Shown here: positions 6,724 through 11,795 of the stretch, in pieces | How the letters are laid out: each line of letters begins with the position of its first letter | How positions within the stretch are numbered: the first letter of the stretch is position 1 | Source of the DNA: Fimbriimonadaceae bacterium | Lineage (GTDB): Bacteria > Armatimonadota > Fimbriimonadia > Fimbriimonadales > Fimbriimonadaceae | Assembly: GCA_020849075.1 (NCBI GenBank) | Contig: JADLGZ010000025.1 | Coordinates: 1 to 11,795, forward strand | Direction of reading: 5' to 3' | Length of the DNA stretch: 11,795 nucleotides | The notes under the pieces: generated by a model | What the model was told of the DNA's origin: nothing | What the model saw: only the letters and a program-made list of their open reading frames with translations | Database searches by the model: none | Translations under genes and position numbers: made by a program

Positions 6724-7902
6724 TTATGCCACGCCTGCATCACCCGGCATGCGGACACGCCAAGCAAGCGACGCGGGTATCAGCATGACCAGAGCCGCGA
6801 GTACATAGGGATAGGCCGGGCCTTTTGCGAAAAGAGTGCTCCCGCACAAAGGCCCAAGCACCCGCCCCAGAGCACCAACAGACTGCGTGATTCCAAAAAT
6901 GCTGCCTTGCATGTTGGAGGGAGCCGTCCTAGAAATCATGGACGACGTCGAAGGGCTGCAGATACCCGTCGCGACCCCAAGTAGCATGCATCCAAAGAGC
7001 ATTGGCACCCATGGCGGAGTAAATGGGATGGAAAGCAGGATCGGGGCTTGGGCCAAGTACCCAATGCGCATGAGCGTCGGCTCGCCGAAACGCTGGATGA
7101 CTTTGGCGATTAGGTAACCCTGCATGACTGCCGACACAATTCCGACCCAAGCCAAGACCCATGCGCCTTCGCGCATCGGCATGCCCCAGCGATGGCTCAA
7201 CAAGAGGAAATAGGTGCTTTCAAGGTTTGAGAAGGCAAAGGTAGAGCCGAAGAATAGGTAAATCAATACGCTAAGCCTCGGCACTCGCAAGGCTGCCACG
7301 ACGTTTAGGAAGTTTGCGGTGAACGGGTTGCCCACGACTTCTGGTGGGCGGCTTGGCTTCAGGTTTGGGATAAAGCGCCAGATGAAGAACAGATTGATCA
7401 CCGCAAGTCCTGCAGCTGTGATGCCAAGAACAAAGGGGCCGCCCTTACCAAGTTCTACCAATGCCGCCCCTGTCGGGGGGCCCATGATGAACCCAATCCC
7501 AAAGGCCGCCCCGACCAGCCCCATTCCTTTGCCCCGGTCTTTCTCGCTGGTGACGTCAGCAATGTAGGCAAAAGCAACGCCAATGTTCGCGCCGCTGATC
7601 CCGGCCAGAATCCGCGAGGCAAACATGATCGGCAGGGAATGCGCTTGGCTATAAAGTAAGAAGCACAAAGCGGTCATTGTGCAGGTCGTCAAGAGGACTT
7701 TGCGCCGTCCTACGTGGTCGCTCCAGTGTCCCAAGAATGGTGCGGTCAGCAACTGGGTAATGCTAAACGACGCCAGCATCAAGCCGAGCAATGGCCCGTG
7801 GGCCCCCAGCGATTCTCCCCGCAACTGCAGGTCAGGTATCGCCATTCCAAAGCTCAACATGTCAATGAGAACGGTCAGGAAGATGGCGATCAGCGCGGGC
7901 AT
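6724..7902 (-). CDS. MFS transporter, TetA-like drug/H+ antiporter type
   Basis: The product (392 aa) is a 12-helix major facilitator protein resembling the 12-TM DHA1/TetA branch. Helix 1 carries the LTVLIDMLSFGMAIP pattern. Motif A in loop 2-3 is GHWSDHVGRRKVL at 58-70, with the conserved Asp 62 and basic residues. Motif C-like sequence in helix 5 is GIGFIMGPPTG at 135-145. A second, degenerate motif A is at 261-274 (GYLIAKVIQRFGE), and a second glycine-rich element is near 334-356. The expected activity is proton-coupled export of a small hydrophobic compound or drug across the cytoplasmic membrane. The substrate cannot be read from sequence, and tetracycline resistance should not be assumed. 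It is the first gene of a minus-strand operon with the 109-residue protein and comM, divergent from the DUF1800 gene across 55 bp. Confidence 0.88.
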   Translation of the reverse strand: MPALIAIFLTVLIDMLSFGMAIPDLQLRGESLGAHGPLLGLMLASFSITQLLTAPFLGHWSDHVGRRKVLLTTCTMTALCFLLYSQAHSLPIMFASRILAGISGANIGVAFAYIADVTSEKDRGKGMGLVGAAFGIGFIMGPPTGAALVELGKGGPFVLGITAAGLAVINLFFIWRFIPNLKPSRPPEVVGNPFTANFLNVVAALRVPRLSVLIYLFFGSTFAFSNLESTYFLLLSHRWGMPMREGAWVLAWVGIVSAVMQGYLIAKVIQRFGEPTLMRIGYLAQAPILLSIPFTPPWVPMLFGCMLLGVATGICSPSTSSMISRTAPSNMQGSIFGITQSVGALGRVLGPLCGSTLFAKGPAYPYVLAALVMLIPASLAWRVRMPGDAGVA

Positions 7903-7911
7903 GCGAGATCA

Positions 7912-7917
7912 ATTATG
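7912..7917 (-). promoter_or_regulatory. Possible -10 box of the MFS-comM operon
   Basis: Minus-strand CATAAT lies 9 nt before the ATG at 7902. A weak TTATCG is 17 bp further upstream at 7935-7940. If used, transcription would begin within a few bases of the start codon. No Shine-Dalgarno sequence is visible in the short leader (GATCTCGC precedes the ATG). Confidence 0.35.
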
Positions 7918-7946
7918 GATGAACGATGGCCACCCGATAAGTGGCG

Positions 7947-7952
7947 TATGAT
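7947..7952 (+). promoter_or_regulatory. -10 box TATGAT of the DUF1800 gene, leaderless arrangement
   Basis: TATGAT ends 5 nt before the ATG at 7958. A transcript starting the usual 6-8 nt after a -10 box would begin at or on the start codon. No Shine-Dalgarno and no clear -35 box are seen. The divergent MFS promoter must lie in the same 55-bp gap. Confidence 0.45.
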
Positions 7953-7957
7953 AGGGT

Positions 7958-9397
7958 ATGGATGACCGCGCGCGCGTTGCCCATCTCTTAAGGCGATTCG
8001 GTTTGGGGGCCGGGAAAACTGAACTGGATATCTTCGCCCCGCTTGGCGTGGATGGAGCCATCAGCCGACTGATCAATTATGAGTCGGTTCCGGAGCAATT
8101 CCCGGCGACAGCGTGGGAGTTCATGGCCTATGAGGACGGCAAGTACCAACTTGATCCGCCGCAGGTCACGGGCTGGTGGGCCCTACGGATGCTTTTGTCC
8201 CAACGCCCCCTCGAGCAACGGCTCACGCTCCTTTGGCACGATCATTTCAGCGTGAGCGGGGAAAAGGTCTTTGATGCGCCGATGATGCTCCAGTACCTGG
8301 AAGTTCTCCGCCAAAACGCGAGCGGTGACTTCCGCAAGCTCCTGCACCAAGTCAGCCGCACGCCGGCACTCTTGTTCTATCTCGATACCCATCTCAGTAC
8401 GAAGTTCAAGCCAAACGAGAACTTTGCGCGCGAACTTCTGGAGCTCTTCACCCTCGGGCAGGGCAATTATTCGGAGAAAGACATCCAAGAAGCCGCCCGC
8501 GCCTTCACGGGTTGGAGCATCCATTACGGTGGGATTGGCCTAGAAAATGACTTCGACGCCCTGCGCCAGAACGCGGCCAAAGAAGGGCATTCGATCTTCA
8601 GTTTCTGCGAGGTTCCAGATCTTCATGATCCGGGTGAGAAGCTCATCCTTGGGCAGCGGGGCAACTTTACTGGCGGAGAAGTGCTCGATATCACTTTGGC
8701 CCATGCCGCCTCACCCAAATTTATTGCCGCAAAGCTCGTCAATTGGCTGGTGGGCGAATCTGCCACTGCCGCGCTGGTGGACAAGATCGCCGCCCAACTG
8801 CGGAAGGATGAGTACCAATTCCGTCCCAGTCTGCGATTCATCGCCGAGTCGCCCGAGTTCTGGTCGGAGAACACCATCCGTAAGAACGCCAAGAGCCCGG
8901 TGGATTTCACAGTCGCGCTCTTCCGCCAATTTGGCGTCGGCGATGTTCTACGCCAGCTTCGTGGCAAGCCGGGCGATCCGGTTCGCAAGGAAATCAAGGA
9001 CATCAGCCTAGGTCTCGGCTTTTTGATGAGCCAGCAGGGCTTGCTCCTTCTCTATCCGCCCAATGTCGGAGGATGGGAATGGGGCAAGGCGTGGATCACG
9101 AGCACGAATATGACCAGTCGTTGGGGGCACGCCAAGATCGTGTTCCAAGGTGATGACCCGAACCGCCCGATTGCCGCGTGGATCGGTCAACGCGTCCTAA
9201 AGGAGTTCAATGGTGCGATCGTGGACGGCTTCCTCGATATTTTCGATGGCGACCCCACGCCTGAGCAGCGCGCCGTCCTCAAGGGAATTGCCGACAAGCA
9301 TGGGAAGTCCGCACTGAGCGACAAAGACCGGGCCAGTGAGTTGTTTGTCGAGTTGGGTACCGCGCTCTTTGCCATGCCCAGCTACCAAATGTGTTAG
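7958..9397 (+). CDS. DUF1800 family protein
   Basis: The product (479 aa) carries the signatures of DUF1800. These are an N-terminal HLLRRFGLGAGKTELD, LLWHDHFSVSGEKV at 91-104, and the hallmark FARELLELFTLGQGNY at 156-171 followed by DIQEAARAFTGW at 175-186. Further matches are DPGEKLILGQRGNFTGGEVLD at about 224-244 and an aliphatic PPNVGGWEWG motif near 367-376. The biochemical role of the family is unknown. DUF1800 genes are frequently paired with a DUF1501 gene, often in bacteria with many exported proteins. Here no DUF1501 gene follows, and nhaA comes next after 21 bp. There is no signal peptide: the protein starts directly at the conserved helix, so it is either cytoplasmic or exported by a route not visible here. 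The ATG start is supported by the conserved N-terminus and the -10 box just upstream. Confidence 0.9.
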   Translation: MDDRARVAHLLRRFGLGAGKTELDIFAPLGVDGAISRLINYESVPEQFPATAWEFMAYEDGKYQLDPPQVTGWWALRMLLSQRPLEQRLTLLWHDHFSVSGEKVFDAPMMLQYLEVLRQNASGDFRKLLHQVSRTPALLFYLDTHLSTKFKPNENFARELLELFTLGQGNYSEKDIQEAARAFTGWSIHYGGIGLENDFDALRQNAAKEGHSIFSFCEVPDLHDPGEKLILGQRGNFTGGEVLDITLAHAASPKFIAAKLVNWLVGESATAALVDKIAAQLRKDEYQFRPSLRFIAESPEFWSENTIRKNAKSPVDFTVALFRQFGVGDVLRQLRGKPGDPVRKEIKDISLGLGFLMSQQGLLLLYPPNVGGWEWGKAWITSTNMTSRWGHAKIVFQGDDPNRPIAAWIGQRVLKEFNGAIVDGFLDIFDGDPTPEQRAVLKGIADKHGKSALSDKDRASELFVELGTALFAMPSYQMC

Positions 9398-9406
9398 CGA
9401 TTCGGC

Positions 9407-9412
9407 GACAAT
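9407..9412 (+). promoter_or_regulatory. Possible -10-like GACAAT before nhaA
   Basis: GACAAT ends 6 nt before the GTG start, in the same position relative to the start codon as TATGAT before the DUF1800 gene. It matches a -10 consensus only moderately (first base G). It could allow a leaderless nhaA transcript, but read-through from the DUF1800 gene is equally possible. Confidence 0.25.
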
Positions 9413-9418
9413 GAACGG

Positions 9419-10561
9419 GTGAGGAGAAAGCTCGCGGCCTTCATCGCCCGTTTCATTGCACTGGAAGCCAGTAGCGGGGTCGTGCTCTTCATCTTTGCTG
9501 TGGTCGCGATGGTCTGGGCCAACGTTGCGCCGCCCGCGTATGGGAGCTTCTGGCATCATCGCCTTGGCCATTTGAGCCTATCTCATTGGGTGAACGATGG
9601 GCTCATGGCGGCTTTCTTCTTGGTCGTCGGCTTGGAGATCAAGCATGAAGCCGTAGCCGGCGCCTTTCGCACTTGGCGGGCCGCTTCGCTTCCCGTCTAT
9701 GCTGCATTGGGGGGCATGGTGATTCCCGTGGCCCTGTATCTGATTGTTAATGGTGGTTTGCCCTCGGCCCGTGGATGGGGGGTCCCCATGGCGACTGATA
9801 TTGCTTTTGCCTTGGGTGTTCTTGCCTTGTTGGGCCGCCGGGTTCCGTCCGGATTGCGGCTCCTGCTGATGGCCCTTGCGATTGTGGATGACCTCGGAGC
9901 AGTCCTCGTGATCGCATTTTTCTACACGGCATCGGTGCAGGGTTGGCTCCTCGCTGCGGGGTTTGCGCTTTGGGGGCTGATGCTCCTGCTGAACCGCTTT
10001 GGCGTGCGTTCGCTGATCCCCTATGGGGTGCTAGCCCTCGGGATGTGGGCCTGCATCCTGCCGAGCGGGGTGCATCCCACCATTGCGGGGGTGCTCGCCG
10101 CCTTCGCGTTCCCAAAGGCTTCGCTGGAATCCGTCATAGAGCGGCTCCATCCGTGGGTGGCCTATGGGATCATGCCGATCTTCGCCCTTGCGAATGCGGG
10201 TGTACCGATCTCGTTCCCTTTGATGGTACAGGAGGCCGGTTCTCCGATTGGGTGTGGCATATTGCTGGGATTGGTCGTGGGCAAGCCGCTCGGAATTGGG
10301 CTGGCGTCGTGGCTGGCGGTCCGGTTTGGCGGATGTCATTTGCCCGCGGGGGTCCGGTTTCGCCACATCCTCGTAATGGGCTGTCTGGGCGGAATTGGCT
10401 TTACGATGGCCCTGTTCATCAACGACTTGGCGTTCCGCGCTCCTGCCGGGGCCGCGACCGGAAAGTTAGCGATCGTGATGGCGTCGGTCGTTTCAGCCTC
10501 GCTCGGGATCGCCCTAAGCTTCCCAAAATCTCACCCTGTTCACAACGGAGGTGACCTTTAG
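9419..10561 (+). CDS. nhaA: Na+/H+ antiporter NhaA
   Basis: The product (380 aa, E. coli 388) is a full-length NhaA that exchanges internal Na+ or Li+ for external H+ at the cytoplasmic membrane, giving salt and pH homeostasis. Key residues are present. MATDIAFALG holds Asp127 (E. coli Asp133) and IVDDLGAV holds Asp157 and Asp158 (the Asp163/Asp164 ion-binding pair). VGKPLGI holds Lys289 (Lys300), and SGVHPTIAGV holds the His equivalent to the His225 region. AAFFLVVGLEIK and GGIGFTMALFI are also typical. The start is GTG at 9419, where the family N-terminus (RFIALEASSGVVL) begins. The upstream ATG at 9411 is out of frame and stops after three codons. There is no clear Shine-Dalgarno. The gene is 21 bp after the DUF1800 gene, so it may be co-transcribed with it or use the GACAAT at 9407-9412. 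Confidence 0.95.
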   Translation: MRRKLAAFIARFIALEASSGVVLFIFAVVAMVWANVAPPAYGSFWHHRLGHLSLSHWVNDGLMAAFFLVVGLEIKHEAVAGAFRTWRAASLPVYAALGGMVIPVALYLIVNGGLPSARGWGVPMATDIAFALGVLALLGRRVPSGLRLLLMALAIVDDLGAVLVIAFFYTASVQGWLLAAGFALWGLMLLLNRFGVRSLIPYGVLALGMWACILPSGVHPTIAGVLAAFAFPKASLESVIERLHPWVAYGIMPIFALANAGVPISFPLMVQEAGSPIGCGILLGLVVGKPLGIGLASWLAVRFGGCHLPAGVRFRHILVMGCLGGIGFTMALFINDLAFRAPAGAATGKLAIVMASVVSASLGIALSFPKSHPVHNGGDL

Positions 10562-10584
10562 GCTGGAGGCTTGCGTTTGATTGA

Positions 10585-10610
10585 CCCCAAACCCCAACCC
10601 CCCAACCCCC
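10585..10610 (-). other. G-quadruplex-forming motif between nhaA and msrB
   Basis: The plus strand has four C runs (lengths 4, 4, 6 and 5) separated by only A residues (AAA, AA, AA). The minus strand therefore reads as four G runs with loops of 2, 2 and 3 T. This meets the strict G3+N1-7 rule with very short loops, typical of stable parallel quadruplexes, and resembles eukaryotic G/T telomere repeats. It ends 1 bp before the TATAAA box of msrB, so folding of the template strand, or i-motif formation on the other strand, could affect promoter opening. Confidence 0.75.
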
Positions 10611-10611
10611 G

Positions 10612-10617
10612 TATAAA
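10612..10617 (+). promoter_or_regulatory. Probable -10 box TATAAA of msrB
   Basis: TATAAA lies 8 nt before the msrB ATG, immediately after the C-run tract. The expected transcription start is 1-2 nt before the ATG. The purine-rich GAAGG touching the ATG is too close for a normal ribosome site. A TTGACC at 10581-10586 is too far upstream (25 bp) to be its -35 box. Confidence 0.4.
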
Positions 10618-10625
10618 CAAGAAGG

Positions 10626-11177
10626 ATGCATACCATTGGAGCAATCGCCATCGCAGGGATCGCGGCGCTCGCCGCGGCGCTGGTCATGAACGGCGGCGAT
10701 CCACCCGTCCACAACAGCAAGGAGAAAACTTTGACTTGGGACACATTGAAACCCGAAGAAACGAGCCCAAAACGCGACGATAAGCTGGTTCTGACCGATG
10801 CCGAGTGGCGCAAGCGTCTGAAGCCCGATCAATACAAGATTCTGCGATCGCATGGCACCGACCCCGCCTTCTGCGGGATTCTGGAGGACAATCACCTTGA
10901 GGGCGAGTATCACTGCGCGGGCTGCAACTTGCCCCTCTTTCGAAGTGATGACAAGTTTAACAGTGGCACTGGCTGGCCATCGTTTTTGCTCCCGGTGGCT
11001 CGTAAGAATGTCTGGTTTCGAACAGACCGAAGCTACGGCATGACGCGGGTTGAAGTTCTGTGCGCAAAATGCGATGGCCATCTCGGCCACGTGTTTCCGG
11101 ATGGCCCTGCGCCGAGCGGTCTGCGGTTCTGCATCAACGGCAACGCCCTGAGTTTTGTGAAGAAAGTCGTGAAGTAG
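10626..11177 (+). CDS. msrB: Exported or membrane-anchored peptide methionine-R-sulfoxide reductase MsrB
   Basis: The product (183 aa) reduces methionine-R-sulfoxide in proteins. Residues 1-21 form a hydrophobic signal or anchor (GAIAIAGIAALAAALV), followed by a polar linker to about 50. The MsrB domain fills 55-183. It includes GTGWPSF at 114-120, zinc-binding pairs CAGC (97, 100) and CAKC (146, 149), GHLGHVFPDGP at 151-161, and RFCINGNAL with the catalytic Cys at 169. Cys83 (DPAFCG) is a possible resolving cysteine, which is inference. The N-terminal segment implies action outside the cytoplasm, repairing oxidised envelope proteins. No msrA gene or electron-donating partner is adjacent. The gene begins 64 bp after nhaA and probably has its own promoter at TATAAA. 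Confidence 0.93.
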   Translation: MHTIGAIAIAGIAALAAALVMNGGDPPVHNSKEKTLTWDTLKPEETSPKRDDKLVLTDAEWRKRLKPDQYKILRSHGTDPAFCGILEDNHLEGEYHCAGCNLPLFRSDDKFNSGTGWPSFLLPVARKNVWFRTDRSYGMTRVEVLCAKCDGHLGHVFPDGPAPSGLRFCINGNALSFVKKVVK

Positions 11178-11189
11178 AACTCCTACTTC
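11171..11189 (+). terminator. Hairpin overlapping the msrB stop codon
   Basis: GAAGTAG (11171-11177, containing the TAG stop) and CTACTTC (11183-11189) form a perfect 7-bp stem with a 5-nt loop AACTC. No U-tract follows, so it is not a canonical intrinsic terminator. It may be a weak terminator, an RNA-end stabiliser, or chance. Confidence 0.3.
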
Positions 11190-11281
11190 CGGCTCCGAAC
11201 AAAGTCCCAAAGGCGCAACTTATTGCCAGTGCTCCCTCGTACACTAACCGGGAAGAGATTGTGTGGCTTGAGGGAAGAGGG

Positions 11282-11316
11282 GTAGCGGGCACCTAATGCT
11301 CGGAGCGCCCCGCTAC
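11282..11316 (+). other. Stem-loop in the msrB to tricorn-like gene gap
   Basis: GTAGCGGG (11282-11289) and CCCGCTAC (11309-11316) are perfect 8-bp inverted repeats around a 19-nt loop. It lies 50 bp before the start of the tricorn-like gene. There is no U-tract. It could be a terminator-like or leader structure of the next transcript. The rest of the 188-bp gap (11178-11365) shows no gene I can support. Confidence 0.35.
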
Positions 11317-11357
11317 GCTCAGCGATGCCCCGCAACCTCCCCAGGTAATCTCAACAC

Positions 11358-11362
11358 GAGGA
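11358..11362 (+). promoter_or_regulatory. Shine-Dalgarno of the tricorn-like gene
   Basis: GAGGA lies 3 nt before the ATG at 11366. The reading frame is closed upstream by TAA at 11294-11296 with no other initiator in between, so this site fixes the start. Confidence 0.55.
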
Positions 11363-11365
11363 TTC

Positions 11366-11795
11366 ATGCTAAGTCTTGCTCTTGCTGCCATCGTCGCTGG
11401 CACACCAACCGAAATGCGGCTTCTCCGGAATGCTGACATCTATGGCGACACCATTGTCTTCAACTATGCATCCGACCTTTGGGTCATGGATCGAAAAGAC
11501 GGGCAGGCCCGTCGGCTCACCAGCTCCCTGGCGAACGAGACCTATGCTCGCTTTAGTCCAGATGGGAAGCGCATTGCCTTCTCAGGAAACTATGACGGCA
11601 ATGTAGACGTGTACGTGATTGATACCGACGGCGGTGAGCCCAAGCGGCTCACCTTCAACGGCTCGCCGGACTTGGTATTGGATTGGACGCCCGACGGCAA
11701 GATCGCCTACAGAACGCCATTCAACAGTCCCACTCAGCGAACGGCTTCGCTTTGGATAGTGGATCCGAAAGGCGGTCAAGGAACCAAAACGGTCG
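11366..11795 (+). CDS. Tricorn protease-like (S41) protein, N-terminal beta-propeller, partial
   Basis: The frame is open from ATG 11366 to the right edge (143 codons). A short hydrophobic N-terminus (LSLALAAIVAG, without the usual basic residues) may be a minimal signal peptide. It is followed by PD40/tricorn propeller repeats. The first blade has NADIYGDTIVFNYASDLWVM and ends in GGQ-type RRLT. Next comes FSPDGKRIAFSGNYDGNVDVYVI, then TDGGEPKRLTFNGSPD and WTPDGKIAYRT. This exact order is characteristic of the N-terminal six-bladed propeller of tricorn-type S41 peptidases, exported in many soil and aquatic bacteria. The protease domains (PDZ and the S41 catalytic Ser) would lie beyond the window, so a TolB-like or other propeller protein is the alternative. 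Confidence 0.8.
   Translation, partial: MLSLALAAIVAGTPTEMRLLRNADIYGDTIVFNYASDLWVMDRKDGQARRLTSSLANETYARFSPDGKRIAFSGNYDGNVDVYVIDTDGGEPKRLTFNGSPDLVLDWTPDGKIAYRTPFNSPTQRTASLWIVDPKGGQGTKTV

Noticed and set aside
6724..7902. Naming the MFS gene as tetracycline resistance tetA
   Set aside because: The TetA-like motifs are shared by many drug and metabolite exporters of this MFS branch. Nothing in the sequence or context shows the substrate.
9943..10554. 203-codon plus-strand frame inside nhaA
   Set aside because: It is a shifted frame of a well-conserved antiporter gene and its product is rich in Gly, Arg and Cys without a pattern.
10547..10554. Perfect Shine-Dalgarno-like GGAGGTGA at the 3' end of nhaA
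   Set aside because: No start codon lies at a workable distance. The nearest in any frame of interest is TTG 10571, 16 nt away, opening a frame that only shadows msrB. It encodes Gly-Gly of the NhaA tail.
10419..11210. 263-codon minus-strand open frame across the nhaA end and msrB
   Set aside because: Both nhaA and msrB are unmistakable on the plus strand with catalytic residues. The minus product has no recognisable features.

Overview
The window is a bacterial chromosomal segment, moderately GC-rich by eye, densely packed and mostly made of recognisable single genes. No rRNA, tRNA, CRISPR array, transposase or phage gene was found. The gene set suggests a free-living heterotroph of a non-proteobacterial, Armatimonadota/Fimbriimonas-like or Planctomycetes-like type. 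The pointers are a dockerin-type repeat at the C-terminus of an exported protein, a tricorn-like beta-propeller protease, a DUF1800 protein, an exported MsrB, and CUT1 sugar-transport genes of unusual architecture. The taxonomic placement is inference, not proof.

Left part (1-4421). The 3' end of a plus-strand gene carries a duplicated dockerin/EF-hand motif. Its stop codon overlaps, in a CTAG tetranucleotide, the stop codon of a minus-strand sugar ABC transporter operon. That operon has two genes joined by a GTGA overlap. The first fuses a periplasmic sugar-binding protein to a MalF-type permease (1873-4296). The second is a MalG-type permease with about five extra N-terminal membrane segments and a roughly 120-residue extracytoplasmic insert (140-1876). 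No ATPase gene is present, so it is presumably encoded elsewhere. A 20-bp near-perfect palindrome with a central CG lies just upstream and looks like a sugar-responsive operator.

Middle part (4422-7902). A small DUF454/YbaN-like membrane protein (plus) converges on a minus-strand operon with a 2-bp gap. That operon runs MFS transporter, then a 109-residue two-TM protein of unknown function, then the ComM/YifB AAA+ protein. Spacings are 9 bp and a 4-bp ATGA overlap.

Right part (7958-11795, all plus). The order is a DUF1800 protein, a Na+/H+ antiporter NhaA, an exported methionine-R-sulfoxide reductase MsrB, and the N-terminus of a tricorn-type protease that runs off the window. A strong G-quadruplex motif sits between nhaA and msrB, directly upstream of a TATAAA box.

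A recurring pattern is that several first-in-transcript genes have a -10-like hexamer only 5-9 nt before the start codon and no Shine-Dalgarno sequence. Internal operon genes and the tricorn gene do have one. This suggests mixed leaderless and SD-led translation.
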